In this document: positions 19,220 to 29,093 of the stretch, piece after piece
Numbering within the stretch: position 1 is the first letter of the stretch
How the letters are laid out: every line of letters begins with the position of its first letter
NCBI GenBank assembly: GCA_003023695.1
Contig: PXYW01000005.1
Span: 63,007 to 127,006, forward strand
DNA: 64,000 nt
Source of the DNA: Sulfobacillus benefaciens
Lineage (GTDB): Bacteria > Bacillota > Sulfobacillia > Sulfobacillales > Sulfobacillaceae
Direction of reading: 5' to 3'
Position numbers and translations under genes: made by a program
The notes under the pieces: model-generated
Database searches by the model: none
Seen by the model: the letters and a program-made list of their open reading frames with translations, nothing else
Told to the model about the DNA's origin: nothing

Positions 19220-19984
19220 CTATTCGCGATCTGGCAAAGCCGCCAAACGTTCCAAAAACTCCAGAGACCGTGGTCTACGCCCTATTTGCGCCTCAACATA
19301 TCGACTGAGGACGTCAAAGAGTTCGCGATATACACGGCCATGGGCTTCTACCGCCCCAATTCGGGAGGGATCCAGTCGTATCCACTGGCGCCAGGTTTTC
19401 AAACTACCCAAAGAAATTTTAAAGGTTTCCTGCCCTACGTGGCAATTGGAACAAAGCGCTTGCCCTTGGTCAAGCAACAGACCCACGGGTCCTTGCCGCT
19501 CCGTAGACTGTCCACAGATGGCACAGAGATCCCACCCGGGTGAATATCCTGCCAACTCTAAGCAGCGCCATGCCACGGTCATTCCCACTGTGGCCGGCGC
19601 TCGCCCCTGATTTAAGGCTTCCAGTCCTATCACCAGCCACTGAAAGGTGGGCACTGAGGCATCATGATCTGACCACAAGGCGTCGACCACATCTGCGAGG
19701 AACATCCCCCAACTAATCGCCTCCAGATCGTTGCGCATCTTGCCAAACCCTTCTACTAGTTCCGCGCCGACCACAGTGGCCAGGGACGATCGGCCCTGAT
19801 ACAGTTGAAGCATCGTATAAGACAATGGATATAGTCCCGCCTGAAGCTTGCTTTTGGGTTTGCGAACACCTTTGGCAATGGCGCCGGTCTTTCCATGCGT
19901 CTGTCCAAAAATGGTGAGAAGGCTGTCCGCTTCTCGATAGGGTCGAGACTTCAGCACAATTGCCGCTTCCTGATATTGGGCCAC
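19220..19984 (-). CDS. recO: DNA repair protein RecO
   Basis: This 254-residue recombination mediator loads RecA in the RecFOR pathway. The N-terminal OB-fold carries [20 protein letters not shown] and [14 protein letters not shown]. The C-terminal zinc finger has CAICGQ and CSNCH near residues 153-180. The gene starts one nucleotide after the era stop codon, in the common era-recO arrangement. Confidence 0.95.
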   Translation of the reverse strand: MAQYQEAAIVLKSRPYREADSLLTIFGQTHGKTGAIAKGVRKPKSKLQAGLYPLSYTMLQLYQGRSSLATVVGAELVEGFGKMRNDLEAISWGMFLADVVDALWSDHDASVPTFQWLVIGLEALNQGRAPATVGMTVAWRCLELAGYSPGWDLCAICGQSTERQGPVGLLLDQGQALCSNCHVGQETFKISLGSLKTWRQWIRLDPSRIGAVEAHGRVYRELFDVLSRYVEAQIGRRPRSLEFLERLAALPDRE

Positions 19985-20878
19985 TTATGTCTTCTCCGGA
20001 TCTTGATATCCAAGCCGTGATAGCCATTGATCCTGGCCTCGCCAATGAGGCCGAATTTTTACCCACAAATCCAAAAAAACTCGGCGGTCGTAATATGCCT
20101 CCAATTCCCGCCGCGATTCGTGACCGATTTGTCTTAACATCTGCCCATGCTGCCCAATGACAATGGCCTTTTGGGTTGCCCGCTCTACAAACAACGTAGC
20201 TCGAATGTACATAACTTGCCGCGGCCGCTCGGCCTTTTCGTCTACCACCACGGCCAGCGAATGCGGAATTTCATCTTGAGTCAATTCCAAGACTTTTTCC
20301 CGGATGATTTCGCCAATGTAAAAGTCTTCTGTCTGGTCGGTGACCATGTCCGGAGGAAAATATGGATCTCCTTCCGGCAACGCAGCCATGGCCTGATCAA
20401 CCAGAGGTTGAAGCCCTAATTCTTTAGCGGCAGAGACAATAAACGTGCGATGGTAGTCCATCAGGGCCAAATAAGGGACCTCTCTCCCCGCAACATTGAG
20501 CACCAAATCACTTTTATTTCCAACCAACCACGTCGGGATTCCGGTTTTTTGACACATATCAGCCACCCACTGGTCTTCTTCTCGCGGTGGTTTAGAAATA
20601 TCCACGATGTGCCAAATGAGATTAACATCGCCTACGGCTCGCTTGGAGGTCTTAACCATCCGCTGCCCTAAGAGATTGTGCGCCTTGTGGACTCCCGGAG
20701 TATCTACCAGAATTAACTGAGCATTGTCCCGGTGCAATATCCCTTGGATACGATTTCGCGTTGTCTGCGGCTTTGCTGCAGTAATGGCGATTTTGCGATC
20801 CAGTAACGCATTTAACAGTGTCGACTTACCCACGTTAGGCCGACCTACCAATGCCACAAACCCCGAACGATAGCTCAC
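19985..20878 (-). CDS. era: GTPase Era
   Basis: This 297-residue GTPase binds the 3' end of 16S rRNA during 30S maturation. G motifs are visible: GRPNVGKSTLLNAL (G1), DTPGVHKAHNLLGQ (G3) and NKSD (G4). The C-terminal KH domain (from about residue 200) includes the RATLFVERATQKAIVIGQHG core. Its start overlaps cdd by 4 nt and its stop abuts recO. Confidence 0.97.
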   Translation of the reverse strand: MSYRSGFVALVGRPNVGKSTLLNALLDRKIAITAAKPQTTRNRIQGILHRDNAQLILVDTPGVHKAHNLLGQRMVKTSKRAVGDVNLIWHIVDISKPPREEDQWVADMCQKTGIPTWLVGNKSDLVLNVAGREVPYLALMDYHRTFIVSAAKELGLQPLVDQAMAALPEGDPYFPPDMVTDQTEDFYIGEIIREKVLELTQDEIPHSLAVVVDEKAERPRQVMYIRATLFVERATQKAIVIGQHGQMLRQIGHESRRELEAYYDRRVFLDLWVKIRPHWRGQDQWLSRLGYQDPEKT

Positions 20879-21267
20879 CTGGAAGCCTCCAAATTAAAAC
20901 TTTGCGGCAAGAGTTCGGACAGAACGTATTCCGCTGTTGTGTCTAAATCCGAAGCCGCGGCACAAATCACCGCCATGTCGCCGAATTCACTAAGGACTTG
21001 ACGACACGCTCCACATGGGGTCACCGGGCGATTTCCCGCTACAACGGCTACCGCCAGAAACTTGCGATGGCCCATCCCCACCGCAGTGGCCACCGCTGCC
21101 CGTTCCGCACACAAACTAACGGGATAGCTGCCATTTTCAACATTGCAGCCGGTAACAATGGTACCGTCATCACACCATAGCGCTGCCCCCACCGCAAAGT
21201 GCGAATAAGGGCTATAAGACTGTTTTCGTGCAGCGAAAGCTGCTTGAATCAACGTTTGCCTATCCAT
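20875..21267 (-). CDS. cdd: Cytidine deaminase
   Basis: This 130-residue tetramer-type enzyme deaminates cytidine and deoxycytidine for pyrimidine salvage. Zinc ligands and the catalytic Glu are in NVENGSYPVSLCAERAA (CAE motif) and PCGACRQVLSEFG. It overlaps era by 4 nt, as in Bacillus (cdd-era). About 60 nt separate it from the upstream CBS-domain gene. Confidence 0.96.
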   Translation of the reverse strand: MDRQTLIQAAFAARKQSYSPYSHFAVGAALWCDDGTIVTGCNVENGSYPVSLCAERAAVATAVGMGHRKFLAVAVVAGNRPVTPCGACRQVLSEFGDMAVICAAASDLDTTAEYVLSELLPQSFNLEASR

Positions 21268-21327
21268 TGTCGTGTTGGCTCCTTGAAAATCTCTTCAATG
21301 CCCATAGCTTTGCCAGGTCCGCTTTGA

Positions 21328-22596
21328 TTATGTCGGGCTGTCATTGGGTACCAAGCGCCGAATTAAGACACGGGTCACACGCCGTCCGGTTACCTTGGTC
21401 ACCGTAAACTCCAATCCATCTAACGTGACGACTTCCGCTTCCACCGGTGCTCGACCTAACAAATGTAAAATGAGTCCGCCGACCGTATCAAAATCTTCAT
21501 GCGGCAAATCCACACCAAATAGTTCATTGATTTCATCCAGTGAGGCCAATCCCTCAACATCTATGGTGTTTTCATCGATTCGACGAATGGCGACCTCCTC
21601 CGTGTCGTACTCATCCTGAATCTCACCAACAATCTCCTCAAGCAGGTCCTCGATAGTGACAATGCCTGCCGTTCCGCCATATTCATCCAATACCACTGCA
21701 ATATGGCTACGGCGCCGACGAAAGTCGGTGAGCAACTCGTCCACTTTCTTGGTTTCTGGAACATATTGGACCGGTCTCACCAAATCTTGAATCGGGGTCT
21801 CATGAGGGCGTTCTTTAATATACAACAGTATGTCCCTAGCATAGATTACACCAATGACATCATCGATGGTGACGCGATAGACCGGCAGCCGAGAATGACC
21901 CCATTGGATAACCGCATCCCATGCCTCCCCAAGCGTTGCTGTAGCAGGCAACGCTTGGACATCAATACGCGGCACCATCACTTCACGCACTACCGTGTCA
22001 CCTAAGTCAAAAATACCTTGAATCATCTCGCGTTCTTCGGCTTCTAACAATCCTTCCTCCTCGCCCACCTCAACCATAGTCCGGATCTCCTCTTCGGTAA
22101 TAATCCGGCCACCTTCGGCACGCCCGCCCAACAGCCGAATGAAACCTACTCCAATCCAGGTCAGCACTCGGACGATAGGGTAAAAAATTCGGGCAGACAC
22201 TTCTAAAAACGGCGCCAACCGCAATGCCACCCTCTCGGGATTATGTGCAGCAAACGTCTTAGGAGTAATCTCTGCGACCAAAAGGATGACGAGTGTCATG
22301 ACAATAGTGGAAATGGTTATGCCGCTGCTGCCGAAATAAGCAATAAACAACCCTGCGGCAACCGTCGAGGCAACAATATTGGTTAGATTGTTCCCCACCA
22401 ATACTGTGCTTAACAACCGATTCGGTTCACGAATCAGCCGCTCCAGCCAGGAAGCCTTGCTCACGCCTTCTTCCGCCAACTGCCGAACCTTGCCCCGGGA
22501 TAACGCCATCATGGCAGTTTCGGCCATTGAATATAATGCAGACATGCCCACCATGACAACCAAGAAAACAATGGGACCCCACGGGATGTCCTTCAC
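21328..22596 (-). CDS. CNNM/HlyC-CorC family membrane protein (DUF21, two CBS, CorC_HlyC)
   Basis: This 422-residue protein has an N-terminal DUF21 domain with several membrane segments ([16 protein letters not shown] near residue 18). A CBS pair follows at about 200-330 ([12 protein letters not shown], and [20 protein letters not shown] in the second). The C-terminal CorC_HlyC domain is at about 340-415 ([17 protein letters not shown]). Members act in magnesium or cobalt efflux or transport; the hemolysin name is historical. It lies between dgkA and cdd, the position of similar genes in other Firmicutes. Confidence 0.88.
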   Translation of the reverse strand: MKDIPWGPIVFLVVMVGMSALYSMAETAMMALSRGKVRQLAEEGVSKASWLERLIREPNRLLSTVLVGNNLTNIVASTVAAGLFIAYFGSSGITISTIVMTLVILLVAEITPKTFAAHNPERVALRLAPFLEVSARIFYPIVRVLTWIGVGFIRLLGGRAEGGRIITEEEIRTMVEVGEEEGLLEAEEREMIQGIFDLGDTVVREVMVPRIDVQALPATATLGEAWDAVIQWGHSRLPVYRVTIDDVIGVIYARDILLYIKERPHETPIQDLVRPVQYVPETKKVDELLTDFRRRRSHIAVVLDEYGGTAGIVTIEDLLEEIVGEIQDEYDTEEVAIRRIDENTIDVEGLASLDEINELFGVDLPHEDFDTVGGLILHLLGRAPVEAEVVTLDGLEFTVTKVTGRRVTRVLIRRLVPNDSPT

Positions 22597-22601
22597 CGGT
22601 T

Positions 22602-23096
22602 TTATTCGGGCCTCCTTTGCCTACCGCGCTGCGATTTCGGGATCCACACCACCAATCCCAGTACTGCGATTAACACTAACAAAACCACCACTGTTGCGCT
22701 AGGGGTGTGGTTCCATCGTACCATAAAGTCTTGCCCAATCTTGCCCAATCGAGGAAGAAACACCCAAACTCCCAAGAACGCGGCACCAATTGCCGCCAAC
22801 AACACCGCACCTGCTGCCACATCTTTTGCGGTTTGGGCCAAGGGATGCAGTGCAGGACTCGCCAAATCCACTGCCGCTTCAATTGCGGTATTCACCATCT
22901 CAGCCACCATCACCACCATGATCGCCGTCAACACAGCGATAAACTCGCGGCGCGGCAATTCTAAAAGCCAACCCAAGGCCATAACCAGCGTCGCCGAAAA
23001 CAAGTGCAAACGCATATTGCGCTGAGTTTCTAAGGCATAAACCAACCCATGAAATGCATAAAGAAAGGACTCGCGAAGGTTTTTAGCGCGCTTCAC
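22602..23096 (-). CDS. dgkA: Diacylglycerol/undecaprenol kinase with extra C-terminal helix
   Basis: This 164-residue membrane kinase recycles diacylglycerol or undecaprenol. The core has FLYAFHGLVYALETQRNMRL, then the active-site block EMVNTAIEAAVDLASP and AKDVAAGAVLLAAIGA. Typical Firmicute DgkA has about 120-130 residues; this one extends with a further hydrophobic segment (VVVLLVLIAVLGLVVWI) and a basic tail. It overlaps ybeY by 14 nt and follows the conserved ybeY-dgkA order. Confidence 0.92.
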   Translation of the reverse strand: MKRAKNLRESFLYAFHGLVYALETQRNMRLHLFSATLVMALGWLLELPRREFIAVLTAIMVVMVAEMVNTAIEAAVDLASPALHPLAQTAKDVAAGAVLLAAIGAAFLGVWVFLPRLGKIGQDFMVRWNHTPSATVVVLLVLIAVLGLVVWIPKSQRGRQRRPE

Positions 23097-23535
23097 GGGT
23101 CAATCCCAAGCCGGTCAAAATTCCCTCGGTTTTTTCCATCATACGCGCTTCATCTTCAGCGGTTTGATGATCCCACCCCAATAAATGCAATATGCCATGG
23201 ACGGTAAGAAAAGATATTTCCCGGTCTACGCTGTGTCCATACTCCTCAGCCTGGGATCGTGCCCGATCCACGGAAATCACCAAATCACCCAGCATTAGGT
23301 CCTCGGGATCAGCAAACTCTCCTTCGCGTTGCGCAAAGGAGAGCACGTCCGTCGTGCGGTCAATGCCCCGGTATTGCCGATTCAACTGATGCACTTCCTC
23401 ATCATTGGTCAGCAGAATGCTGACTTCAGCGTCGGTTAAGCCAGGCAGGCTAGCCAGCGCTGTTTGGGCCGCTCGGCGGACCGTTTCCTCCAATGCGCCG
23501 TATGTTTCGGGGTGACTTTCCACCCATATTTCCAC
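23083..23535 (-). CDS. ybeY: Endoribonuclease YbeY
   Basis: This 150-residue metal-dependent RNase matures 16S rRNA and takes part in rRNA quality control. The signature HGILHLLGWDHQTAEDEARM supplies the three zinc-binding His residues. The start is GTG, preceded by GAGAGGAGC. The first 86 nt overlap the 3' end of pgpH, so the two are probably translationally coupled. Confidence 0.95.
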   Translation of the reverse strand: MEIWVESHPETYGALEETVRRAAQTALASLPGLTDAEVSILLTNDEEVHQLNRQYRGIDRTTDVLSFAQREGEFADPEDLMLGDLVISVDRARSQAEEYGHSVDREISFLTVHGILHLLGWDHQTAEDEARMMEKTEGILTGLGLTREAR

Positions 23536-25642
23536 GCTTCTTGCTCCTCTCCATTTCCTTTAAGACCTGTTCCGGATATTCAATCCGTTGATGGAAGGCC
23601 CCCGTGAGCACGCGGGTGAATGTCTTAGCCACCACATCCAGTTCCTTTAGGGTAAGGTTAGATTCATCCAATTGTCCATCGGTTAGCCGATCTTTGATAA
23701 TCTTTCTTACGACCTGTTCAATGGCTTGGGGTGTCGGGTGTTTAAGCGTTCGAGTCGTGGCTTCGCTAGCATCCGCCAGCATAACTATTGCCGTTTCTTT
23801 GCTCTGAGGTTTAGGCCCATCATAACGAAAATCTGCCTCCACAACGCCATCACCGGTATCTGCCTGCAATGCCTTTTGGTAAAAAAAACTAATCAGCATG
23901 GTCCCATGATGTTCCCGAATGAAATTGACAATGGCCTCGGGTACCCGATGTTCGCGGGCCAGTTCTATTCCATCACGAACATGAGAAGAAATAATCAGGG
24001 CAGACAATCCTGGTGCCAGCTTATCGTGAGGGTTTTCGGCACCGAACTGGTTGTCCACAAAAAAATAGGGGCGCTTAGTCTTGCCGATATCATGATAGTA
24101 GGCACCAACTCGAGCCAAGAGAGAATTGCCTCCAACCGCCTCGGTTCCGGCCTCTGCTAAATTGCCCACCATGATGCTGTGGTAGTAGGTGCCCGGGGCC
24201 TCCACTTGCAATTTTCGCAGCAGCGGCTGGTTAGGGTTGGACAGTTCAATTAGCTTCATAGCCGTAATTAAGCCAAATGGGCCTTCCAATAGGGGAATCG
24301 ACCCCATTGCCAATACGGCGGCAAACACACCGTCCAAAAGAGCCCAAATTAATTGTTGCCATACCGGATTTTGAAGCAGTCCCGCCCCTTGCATGACATC
24401 TAATCCCAAAAGCGTAACCATGTTGACCACACCGACAAAAATCCCGGCCCGGATCAGATCATAGCGTTGAGACAAGCGTCCAACGCCAAAGACACCCGCG
24501 ATGCCGCCAAAAAAAGACACCAATGCCACGTTTAAATCTGCGCCAATCAAGGTGGCCACAGCCAAAGACAATAGTCCTGCCACAACCAGGCCCAGCCCGG
24601 TATCTACCAGCGCGCTAATCATGATGGCCGCTGTGGGCACAATAAGATAATCTAGCACAGACAAACTGGACAGGGTATCTGCTGCAAGCACCGCCACAAT
24701 CACAATAACACCGGTAATCAGGGCAACCGACTGCGACTCCGCCTGCTTTCTCCGCAACACCCACAAATATGCCGCCATTAGCGCCACCATCACACCCGAA
24801 AACAGCGCCGATCCCAAAATGGGCCCGGGGTCAAAGCCTTGATCTAAAAGGCCCAGTTCGCGCAACACATTAATATCGGAAACCGTAACCACTTGGCCGG
24901 CCTGAAGAATCTGTTCCCCCTTAAGAATTTTCACTTCCGGCACCCGATTCATTGCAACCTGTCGGCGTGCCACAGTGTCAGCCTGATTAGGGAACATATT
25001 GGGCAGAATCAGGCTCTGGGTGAAATCGGTCAAAAACAACCGAAATCCCGGATTATCCTCTTCCTGGGCCACTAATTGAGAGACAAAACCCTTTGCTTCT
25101 CCGATCCCTACCGCGTTATCCCGCACTCCATTGCTATAAACCGATTCCAAAATGACCGTGCTGTCCTGCTGCAACTGATCCAGTGCCGTCGGGGGCAGAG
25201 ACAACACCTGGCCCCACACCGTATTTGGTACGCCAATTGGCAGTACTCGGGCAGCCATATTTTCGCGAAGAGTCAAAGGCGCTGCATCATCCTGGGCCAA
25301 CGCTTCGATCACGGCAAAGTCCCGGAGCACTTTTTGTTTCTGGTTGCGCAAAATACTGCCGTCTGTGGTGTATACCTCCTGAATTGCGGCGGCCGCCTGT
25401 TGTTTGGCTTTGGCGGTAGCCCCCCAATCTACCACGCCGTAAGGTGCAAACACATTACGAGGGGCAAAAGCACCCACGGTGACGTCAATGCGATGAGCAA
25501 ATAACGTCGTCGTGAAAATTGCCGTCAGAAAAACCCAAACTACTGCGGCAATAGCTAGTTGCCGTACCTGCCAGGCGCTGTCCCCGTTGGATTTTTTACG
25601 CCAATCACGCCACCATCTAGAGCCTTTCAGAATGGTGTTCAT
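23450..25642 (-). CDS. pgpH: Membrane HD-domain phosphodiesterase PgpH (7TMR-HDED)
   Basis: This protein of about 730 residues has an N-terminal helix, a large extracytoplasmic 7TMR-HDED domain, about seven membrane helices (residues about 290-480) and a cytoplasmic HD domain (VGAYYHDIGKTKRPYFFVDN, IISSHVRDGIELAREHRVPE). In Listeria the family degrades c-di-AMP to pApA. I chose the ATG at 25640-25642 because GAGGAGG lies just upstream; the frame remains open for another 16 codons. It overlaps phoH by 26 nt and ybeY by 86 nt. The C-terminal tail is rich in Gly, Pro and Arg. Confidence 0.92.
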   Translation of the reverse strand: MNTILKGSRWWRDWRKKSNGDSAWQVRQLAIAAVVWVFLTAIFTTTLFAHRIDVTVGAFAPRNVFAPYGVVDWGATAKAKQQAAAAIQEVYTTDGSILRNQKQKVLRDFAVIEALAQDDAAPLTLRENMAARVLPIGVPNTVWGQVLSLPPTALDQLQQDSTVILESVYSNGVRDNAVGIGEAKGFVSQLVAQEEDNPGFRLFLTDFTQSLILPNMFPNQADTVARRQVAMNRVPEVKILKGEQILQAGQVVTVSDINVLRELGLLDQGFDPGPILGSALFSGVMVALMAAYLWVLRRKQAESQSVALITGVIVIVAVLAADTLSSLSVLDYLIVPTAAIMISALVDTGLGLVVAGLLSLAVATLIGADLNVALVSFFGGIAGVFGVGRLSQRYDLIRAGIFVGVVNMVTLLGLDVMQGAGLLQNPVWQQLIWALLDGVFAAVLAMGSIPLLEGPFGLITAMKLIELSNPNQPLLRKLQVEAPGTYYHSIMVGNLAEAGTEAVGGNSLLARVGAYYHDIGKTKRPYFFVDNQFGAENPHDKLAPGLSALIISSHVRDGIELAREHRVPEAIVNFIREHHGTMLISFFYQKALQADTGDGVVEADFRYDGPKPQSKETAIVMLADASEATTRTLKHPTPQAIEQVVRKIIKDRLTDGQLDESNLTLKELDVVAKTFTRVLTGAFHQRIEYPEQVLKEMERSKKRGNMGGKSPRNIRRIGGNGPPSGPNSAG

Positions 25643-26612
25643 CGGCCTCCTCTTCCTGCAAATGCTCCTCATGCCGTTGAAATGCTTCAATAATATGCGC
25701 CACTAAAGGATGGCGGACAACATCCCGGTAATCCAGACGTATCACGGAAACGTCATCGACGCCTTCGACAATGTGGGCCGCTGAGTGCAACCCAGAACGT
25801 TGGCCGCGCCCCAGGTCTACCTGCGTGACATCACCGGTTACCACCATTTTGGACCCGTAGCCGATGCGCGTCAAAAACATTTTCATCTGCTCATAGGTGG
25901 TATTTTGGGCTTCATCCAAAATGATAAAACTGTTGTTTAAGGTCCGTCCCCGCATATATGCAAGCGGAGCAATTTCGATGAGTTGCCGTTCACGATAGCG
26001 ATCCACCATTTCCGATCCTAAGAATTCGAATAAGGCGTCGTACAAAGGGCGCAAATATGGATCGACCTTGCTTTCCAAGTCTCCGGGCAAAAACCCCAGT
26101 TTTTCCCCAGCTTCTACCGCGGGGCGCGTCAAAATGATACGTTCCACATCATGGGCTTTTAACGCTTGGACTGCCATGGCCATCGCAATGTAAGTCTTTC
26201 CGGTTCCGGCGGGCCCAATTCCAAAAACGAGCATATTGTGCCGGATTGCTTCAACGTAGGCTTGTTGGCCGAGTGTCTTGGGCTTTATGACCCGACCTTG
26301 TGTGGTGGTATAAAGCGATTCGGTTAATAAATGCAAAAATTGCCGCTCTTTCCCCTCGCGCACGGCTAACAGCGCGGTATCTACCGTATCTCGGCGGACT
26401 GGCTGGCCGGATGCCGCCCACTCTACCAGCAAATCTAGCACTCCCCGCGTCACGCGCTGTGCTTCGTCAGATCCCTGGATCGCAATCACATTGCCGCGCG
26501 CTGTTAACTTAACAGACAACGCATGCTCTATCATTTTCAAGTGTTCATCGCCGCGTCCGGCAACTACTGACGATGCTTGATTGTCTGTAACCACCCATTG
26601 GGAAAGAGGCAA
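25617..26612 (-). CDS. phoH: PhoH-like ATPase
   Basis: This 331-residue ATPase resembles the B. subtilis PhoH/YqfE protein. Walker A is GPAGTGKTYIAMAM near residue 135; the helicase-like block is NSFIILDEAQNTTYEQMKMF near 238. A KH-like N-terminal region precedes it. It starts at a TTG behind GGGGG, 13 nt after yqfD. The role is thought to be in RNA metabolism, as neighbouring ybeY suggests, but is not proven. Confidence 0.93.
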   Translation of the reverse strand: MPLSQWVVTDNQASSVVAGRGDEHLKMIEHALSVKLTARGNVIAIQGSDEAQRVTRGVLDLLVEWAASGQPVRRDTVDTALLAVREGKERQFLHLLTESLYTTTQGRVIKPKTLGQQAYVEAIRHNMLVFGIGPAGTGKTYIAMAMAVQALKAHDVERIILTRPAVEAGEKLGFLPGDLESKVDPYLRPLYDALFEFLGSEMVDRYRERQLIEIAPLAYMRGRTLNNSFIILDEAQNTTYEQMKMFLTRIGYGSKMVVTGDVTQVDLGRGQRSGLHSAAHIVEGVDDVSVIRLDYRDVVRHPLVAHIIEAFQRHEEHLQEEEADEHHSERL

Positions 26613-26625
26613 TCCGTGTCCCCCT

Positions 26626-27837
26626 TTATCGGTTCCGATCTTTAGGCAAGGCGATATTCTGATTGACTACCCATACGATGCTGACCCATACCCCGTTTTG
26701 CGTTCGCCGAATTTGGCGAGACTTTTGCACGACTGGGCCCAAGGCAGCCACTTTTCTCGTCATCTCACTGGTGGCACGCTGTGTCGCTTCCGCCACGGCC
26801 TGCCCTGGCTGCAGTCGACGGACCTTGGTCTTGGTTTCATTATATACTATCTTAAGCACTTTCACGGGAAGGTTGACGCCTTCCCACCGTAGTAGATATA
26901 TCTCCTTCTTCTCTACATAATGGTGAAAAGGCACTGGCTGCCAACCCCAGTACTGCCAAGGGGCCGCATCCTGTATCCAAATAAATTTGCGCATGTATCT
27001 TTTCCCTGTGGGGTAGCTAATAGATTGCCGCAATGGTTGGAATACTGTGACTCGATGTGTTACGTTAGCCCAAACTTCCCCTTCAGCTGGGGTCACAATA
27101 GTATCTTGACCGGGCTTCTTCTCGGATCCTTCCGGCAAGGGGATCGGCGCGGTCACGGCACCTTGGATCAACGTTTGCCCGGCTTTCACCCGATCGCCCA
27201 CGACGACTTCGGGGTCTCCCATATAGACTAATATTCGAGTTACTTGGCCCGGGGCACTAGCCACAATGCGGGAATAGATGTGGAGTTGAGGGCGGGACAC
27301 CAGCGGCACCACTTGAATTATCGCCACCATACCATGCAGCGAGATGCCAATCCACGAATATTGGGGCAATTGTTTGGCCACGATGGCACGAATTTTTGGC
27401 AAGTCGATTTGACTGCGTACGGTGCCCAGTCCAAGACCAGCATCTTCGGCTACCGTTACCAGCTGTTGGCGAGCCTCCAAAGACAATCCAGGCGTTGACG
27501 CGTCAATGACCCAGATTCGCGAGGTGACATAAACCACTAATACTATCGCCGTGAGCAGCCCAACCCATAGAAATGGTCTGCGTCGGGACTTATTCCACTC
27601 AATCGGCGCGCCACCCTGTTGCAGTATGTGAACCTCTAAAGAATGCTCAGCCATATACGCGCGAATGGGGGACATTGCGCTCAATGTCGTATAGAAGGTG
27701 TAGCCGGCTTCTGTCGGTTGGAGGCTCCACAGTCGGAAACCTGTAGAAACGAGAAAGGTCACTAGTGGTTGCGCATCATCACCCTGCGCCTGCACTTTAA
27801 TCCAACCCGCAAACAGGCGAACTATGAAGTCGCTCAC
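26626..27837 (-). CDS. yqfD: Sporulation protein YqfD
   Basis: This 403-residue YqfD/SpoIV-family protein has a cytoplasmic N-terminal part, a membrane anchor near residue 92 (FLWVGLLTAIVLVVYVTS) and a long exported region with GQTLIQGAV-type blocks. In Bacillus yqfC-yqfD are sigma-E genes needed for sporulation. It overlaps yqfC by 4 nt, and phoH follows. Confidence 0.9.
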   Translation of the reverse strand: MSDFIVRLFAGWIKVQAQGDDAQPLVTFLVSTGFRLWSLQPTEAGYTFYTTLSAMSPIRAYMAEHSLEVHILQQGGAPIEWNKSRRRPFLWVGLLTAIVLVVYVTSRIWVIDASTPGLSLEARQQLVTVAEDAGLGLGTVRSQIDLPKIRAIVAKQLPQYSWIGISLHGMVAIIQVVPLVSRPQLHIYSRIVASAPGQVTRILVYMGDPEVVVGDRVKAGQTLIQGAVTAPIPLPEGSEKKPGQDTIVTPAEGEVWANVTHRVTVFQPLRQSISYPTGKRYMRKFIWIQDAAPWQYWGWQPVPFHHYVEKKEIYLLRWEGVNLPVKVLKIVYNETKTKVRRLQPGQAVAEATQRATSEMTRKVAALGPVVQKSRQIRRTQNGVWVSIVWVVNQNIALPKDRNR

Positions 27838-28115
27838 GGCCGCCCCTCCTGAAATGACAGGGCTTGGATTTGTCCGGTCACCAGAATCTCGTTGTGATCA
27901 ATCCACCCCACTACCAGCTGTTCTCCCGTAATCAAAAGGTATCCTCCGGACACCCGGATTACGATCCGGTGGGGCTCATATTTTTCCATACCCAAATGGT
28001 TTTCCAAACGCAGTTGGAGCCGCCCCACCACTTCAATCCGCGGCACATTGACCAAGACTTCCGGAGGCAATCCGAGCACCTCGGCAATGTGGCCCATCGT
28101 CCGTCCTCTACTCAT
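27834..28115 (-). CDS. yqfC: Sporulation protein YqfC (YabP/YqfC family)
   Basis: This 93-residue protein has the YabP/YqfC pattern: LGLPPEVLVNVPRIEVVG, then an HRIVIRVSGGYLLITGE strand region and a final LSFQ. The ATG is preceded by GGGGAGG. It heads the yqfC-yqfD-phoH-pgpH unit and lies behind a sigma-E-like -10 element. Confidence 0.88.
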   Translation of the reverse strand: MSRGRTMGHIAEVLGLPPEVLVNVPRIEVVGRLQLRLENHLGMEKYEPHRIVIRVSGGYLLITGEQLVVGWIDHNEILVTGQIQALSFQEGRP

Positions 28116-28150
28116 CGGATCCTCCCCGTGTCATACCCGACCTTCCTCAC

Positions 28151-28158
28151 ATCGTATG
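28151..28158 (-). promoter_or_regulatory. Sigma-E-like -10 element for yqfC
   Basis: The minus strand reads CATACGAT, close to the sigma-E -10 pattern CATACANT, 36 nt upstream of the yqfC start. The -35 region about 14 nt upstream (TCATTGA) is a weak match. Confidence 0.4.
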
Positions 28159-28220
28159 CAAGGCTTGGGCACTCAATGATGGAACAAATTTTTTCCACTT
28201 AAGAGGGAACCTAAGAACCC

Positions 28221-29093
28221 GTGTCGAATGTGTTGATAAGAACTTTGTGTTGGGGGCAAGCAATGGAGGCATTACAAAATTATCCGCTAGAGCCGGCACC
28301 GATAACCGGGGTGGTTAAAATCACGACCACACGCCACTGCTGGATGCAGTGCCGATTTTGCGATTTTAGCCATTTTACCCCTGTGTTGTACGATACCAAA
28401 GTACCTTCCTGCTTACCTTTGGAAGATGCCGAAAGCCGTTTAGCCCAGATGCCCAGTGCGGTAGGTTTGATAAAAATTCGCGGCGGATTGTCATTTCGTG
28501 AACCCTTTACATATTTTCGAAGTCTGGTAAAAACTGTAGCCGATGGATTTCGCGGCCCTATTCAAGCCTTTTCGCCTATCGAGGTCAATCAGTGGCATCG
28601 CGTGGAGCAACGCCCAGTACGTGAGTTGCTGGCTGAGTTGAAATGGGCTGGAGCTACCGGTTTAGGACCGGGTGGCAGCGAGATCCTGATGCAGTCATGG
28701 CGCGACCGGCTGAGTCCCCACCGCATTGAAGCCACCGCTTGGGCAAGCCTCGCCCAGTTAGGCTGGGAAATCGGTCTCCCGCCGAGTGCCATGATATTGG
28801 CGGGTCAATGGCTCTCCGAAAGCGATATAAAAAGCCATTTGCAAATGTTATCAGCATATTCATGGCATCATATCGAGGTGAAGGTATTTCGAGCCGTGGC
28901 AATGCAACCAGAGTTGGAAGCCATGCATATTCTCTCTTTGTGCCGTTTGGTGTCGGAAACCCGAGATACCCTAACTGACACCCCAATATATGTTAATGAG
29001 CCGCCTGGCGGCCTTTCACACGATGCCCGGATCTTATTGAGCCGATCAGGAGCCGATGGATTTTATACCACATTGGAGGCTATTGAGCCGTGA
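28221..29093 (+). CDS. Divergent radical SAM protein (MqnE/CofH-like)
   Basis: This protein of about 290 residues has a cluster motif RHCWMQCRFCDF (C-x3-C-x2-C) near residues 39-50, the usual radical SAM [4Fe-4S] site. KIRGGLSFREPF sits where the glycine-rich SAM-binding loop is expected. Downstream, GLGPGGSEILMQSWRDRLSP resembles the LPGGGAE...R..I.P block of aminofutalosine synthase MqnE and CofH-type enzymes. The overall length is shorter than these, and no menaquinone or F420 genes are nearby, so the substrate is unknown. The GTG at 28221 has only a distant site; the ATG at 28263, with GGGGG 6 nt upstream, is an equally good start. Its stop overlaps the next gene by 4 nt, so the two are coupled. 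Confidence 0.7.
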   Translation: MSNVLIRTLCWGQAMEALQNYPLEPAPITGVVKITTTRHCWMQCRFCDFSHFTPVLYDTKVPSCLPLEDAESRLAQMPSAVGLIKIRGGLSFREPFTYFRSLVKTVADGFRGPIQAFSPIEVNQWHRVEQRPVRELLAELKWAGATGLGPGGSEILMQSWRDRLSPHRIEATAWASLAQLGWEIGLPPSAMILAGQWLSESDIKSHLQMLSAYSWHHIEVKVFRAVAMQPELEAMHILSLCRLVSETRDTLTDTPIYVNEPPGGLSHDARILLSRSGADGFYTTLEAIEP

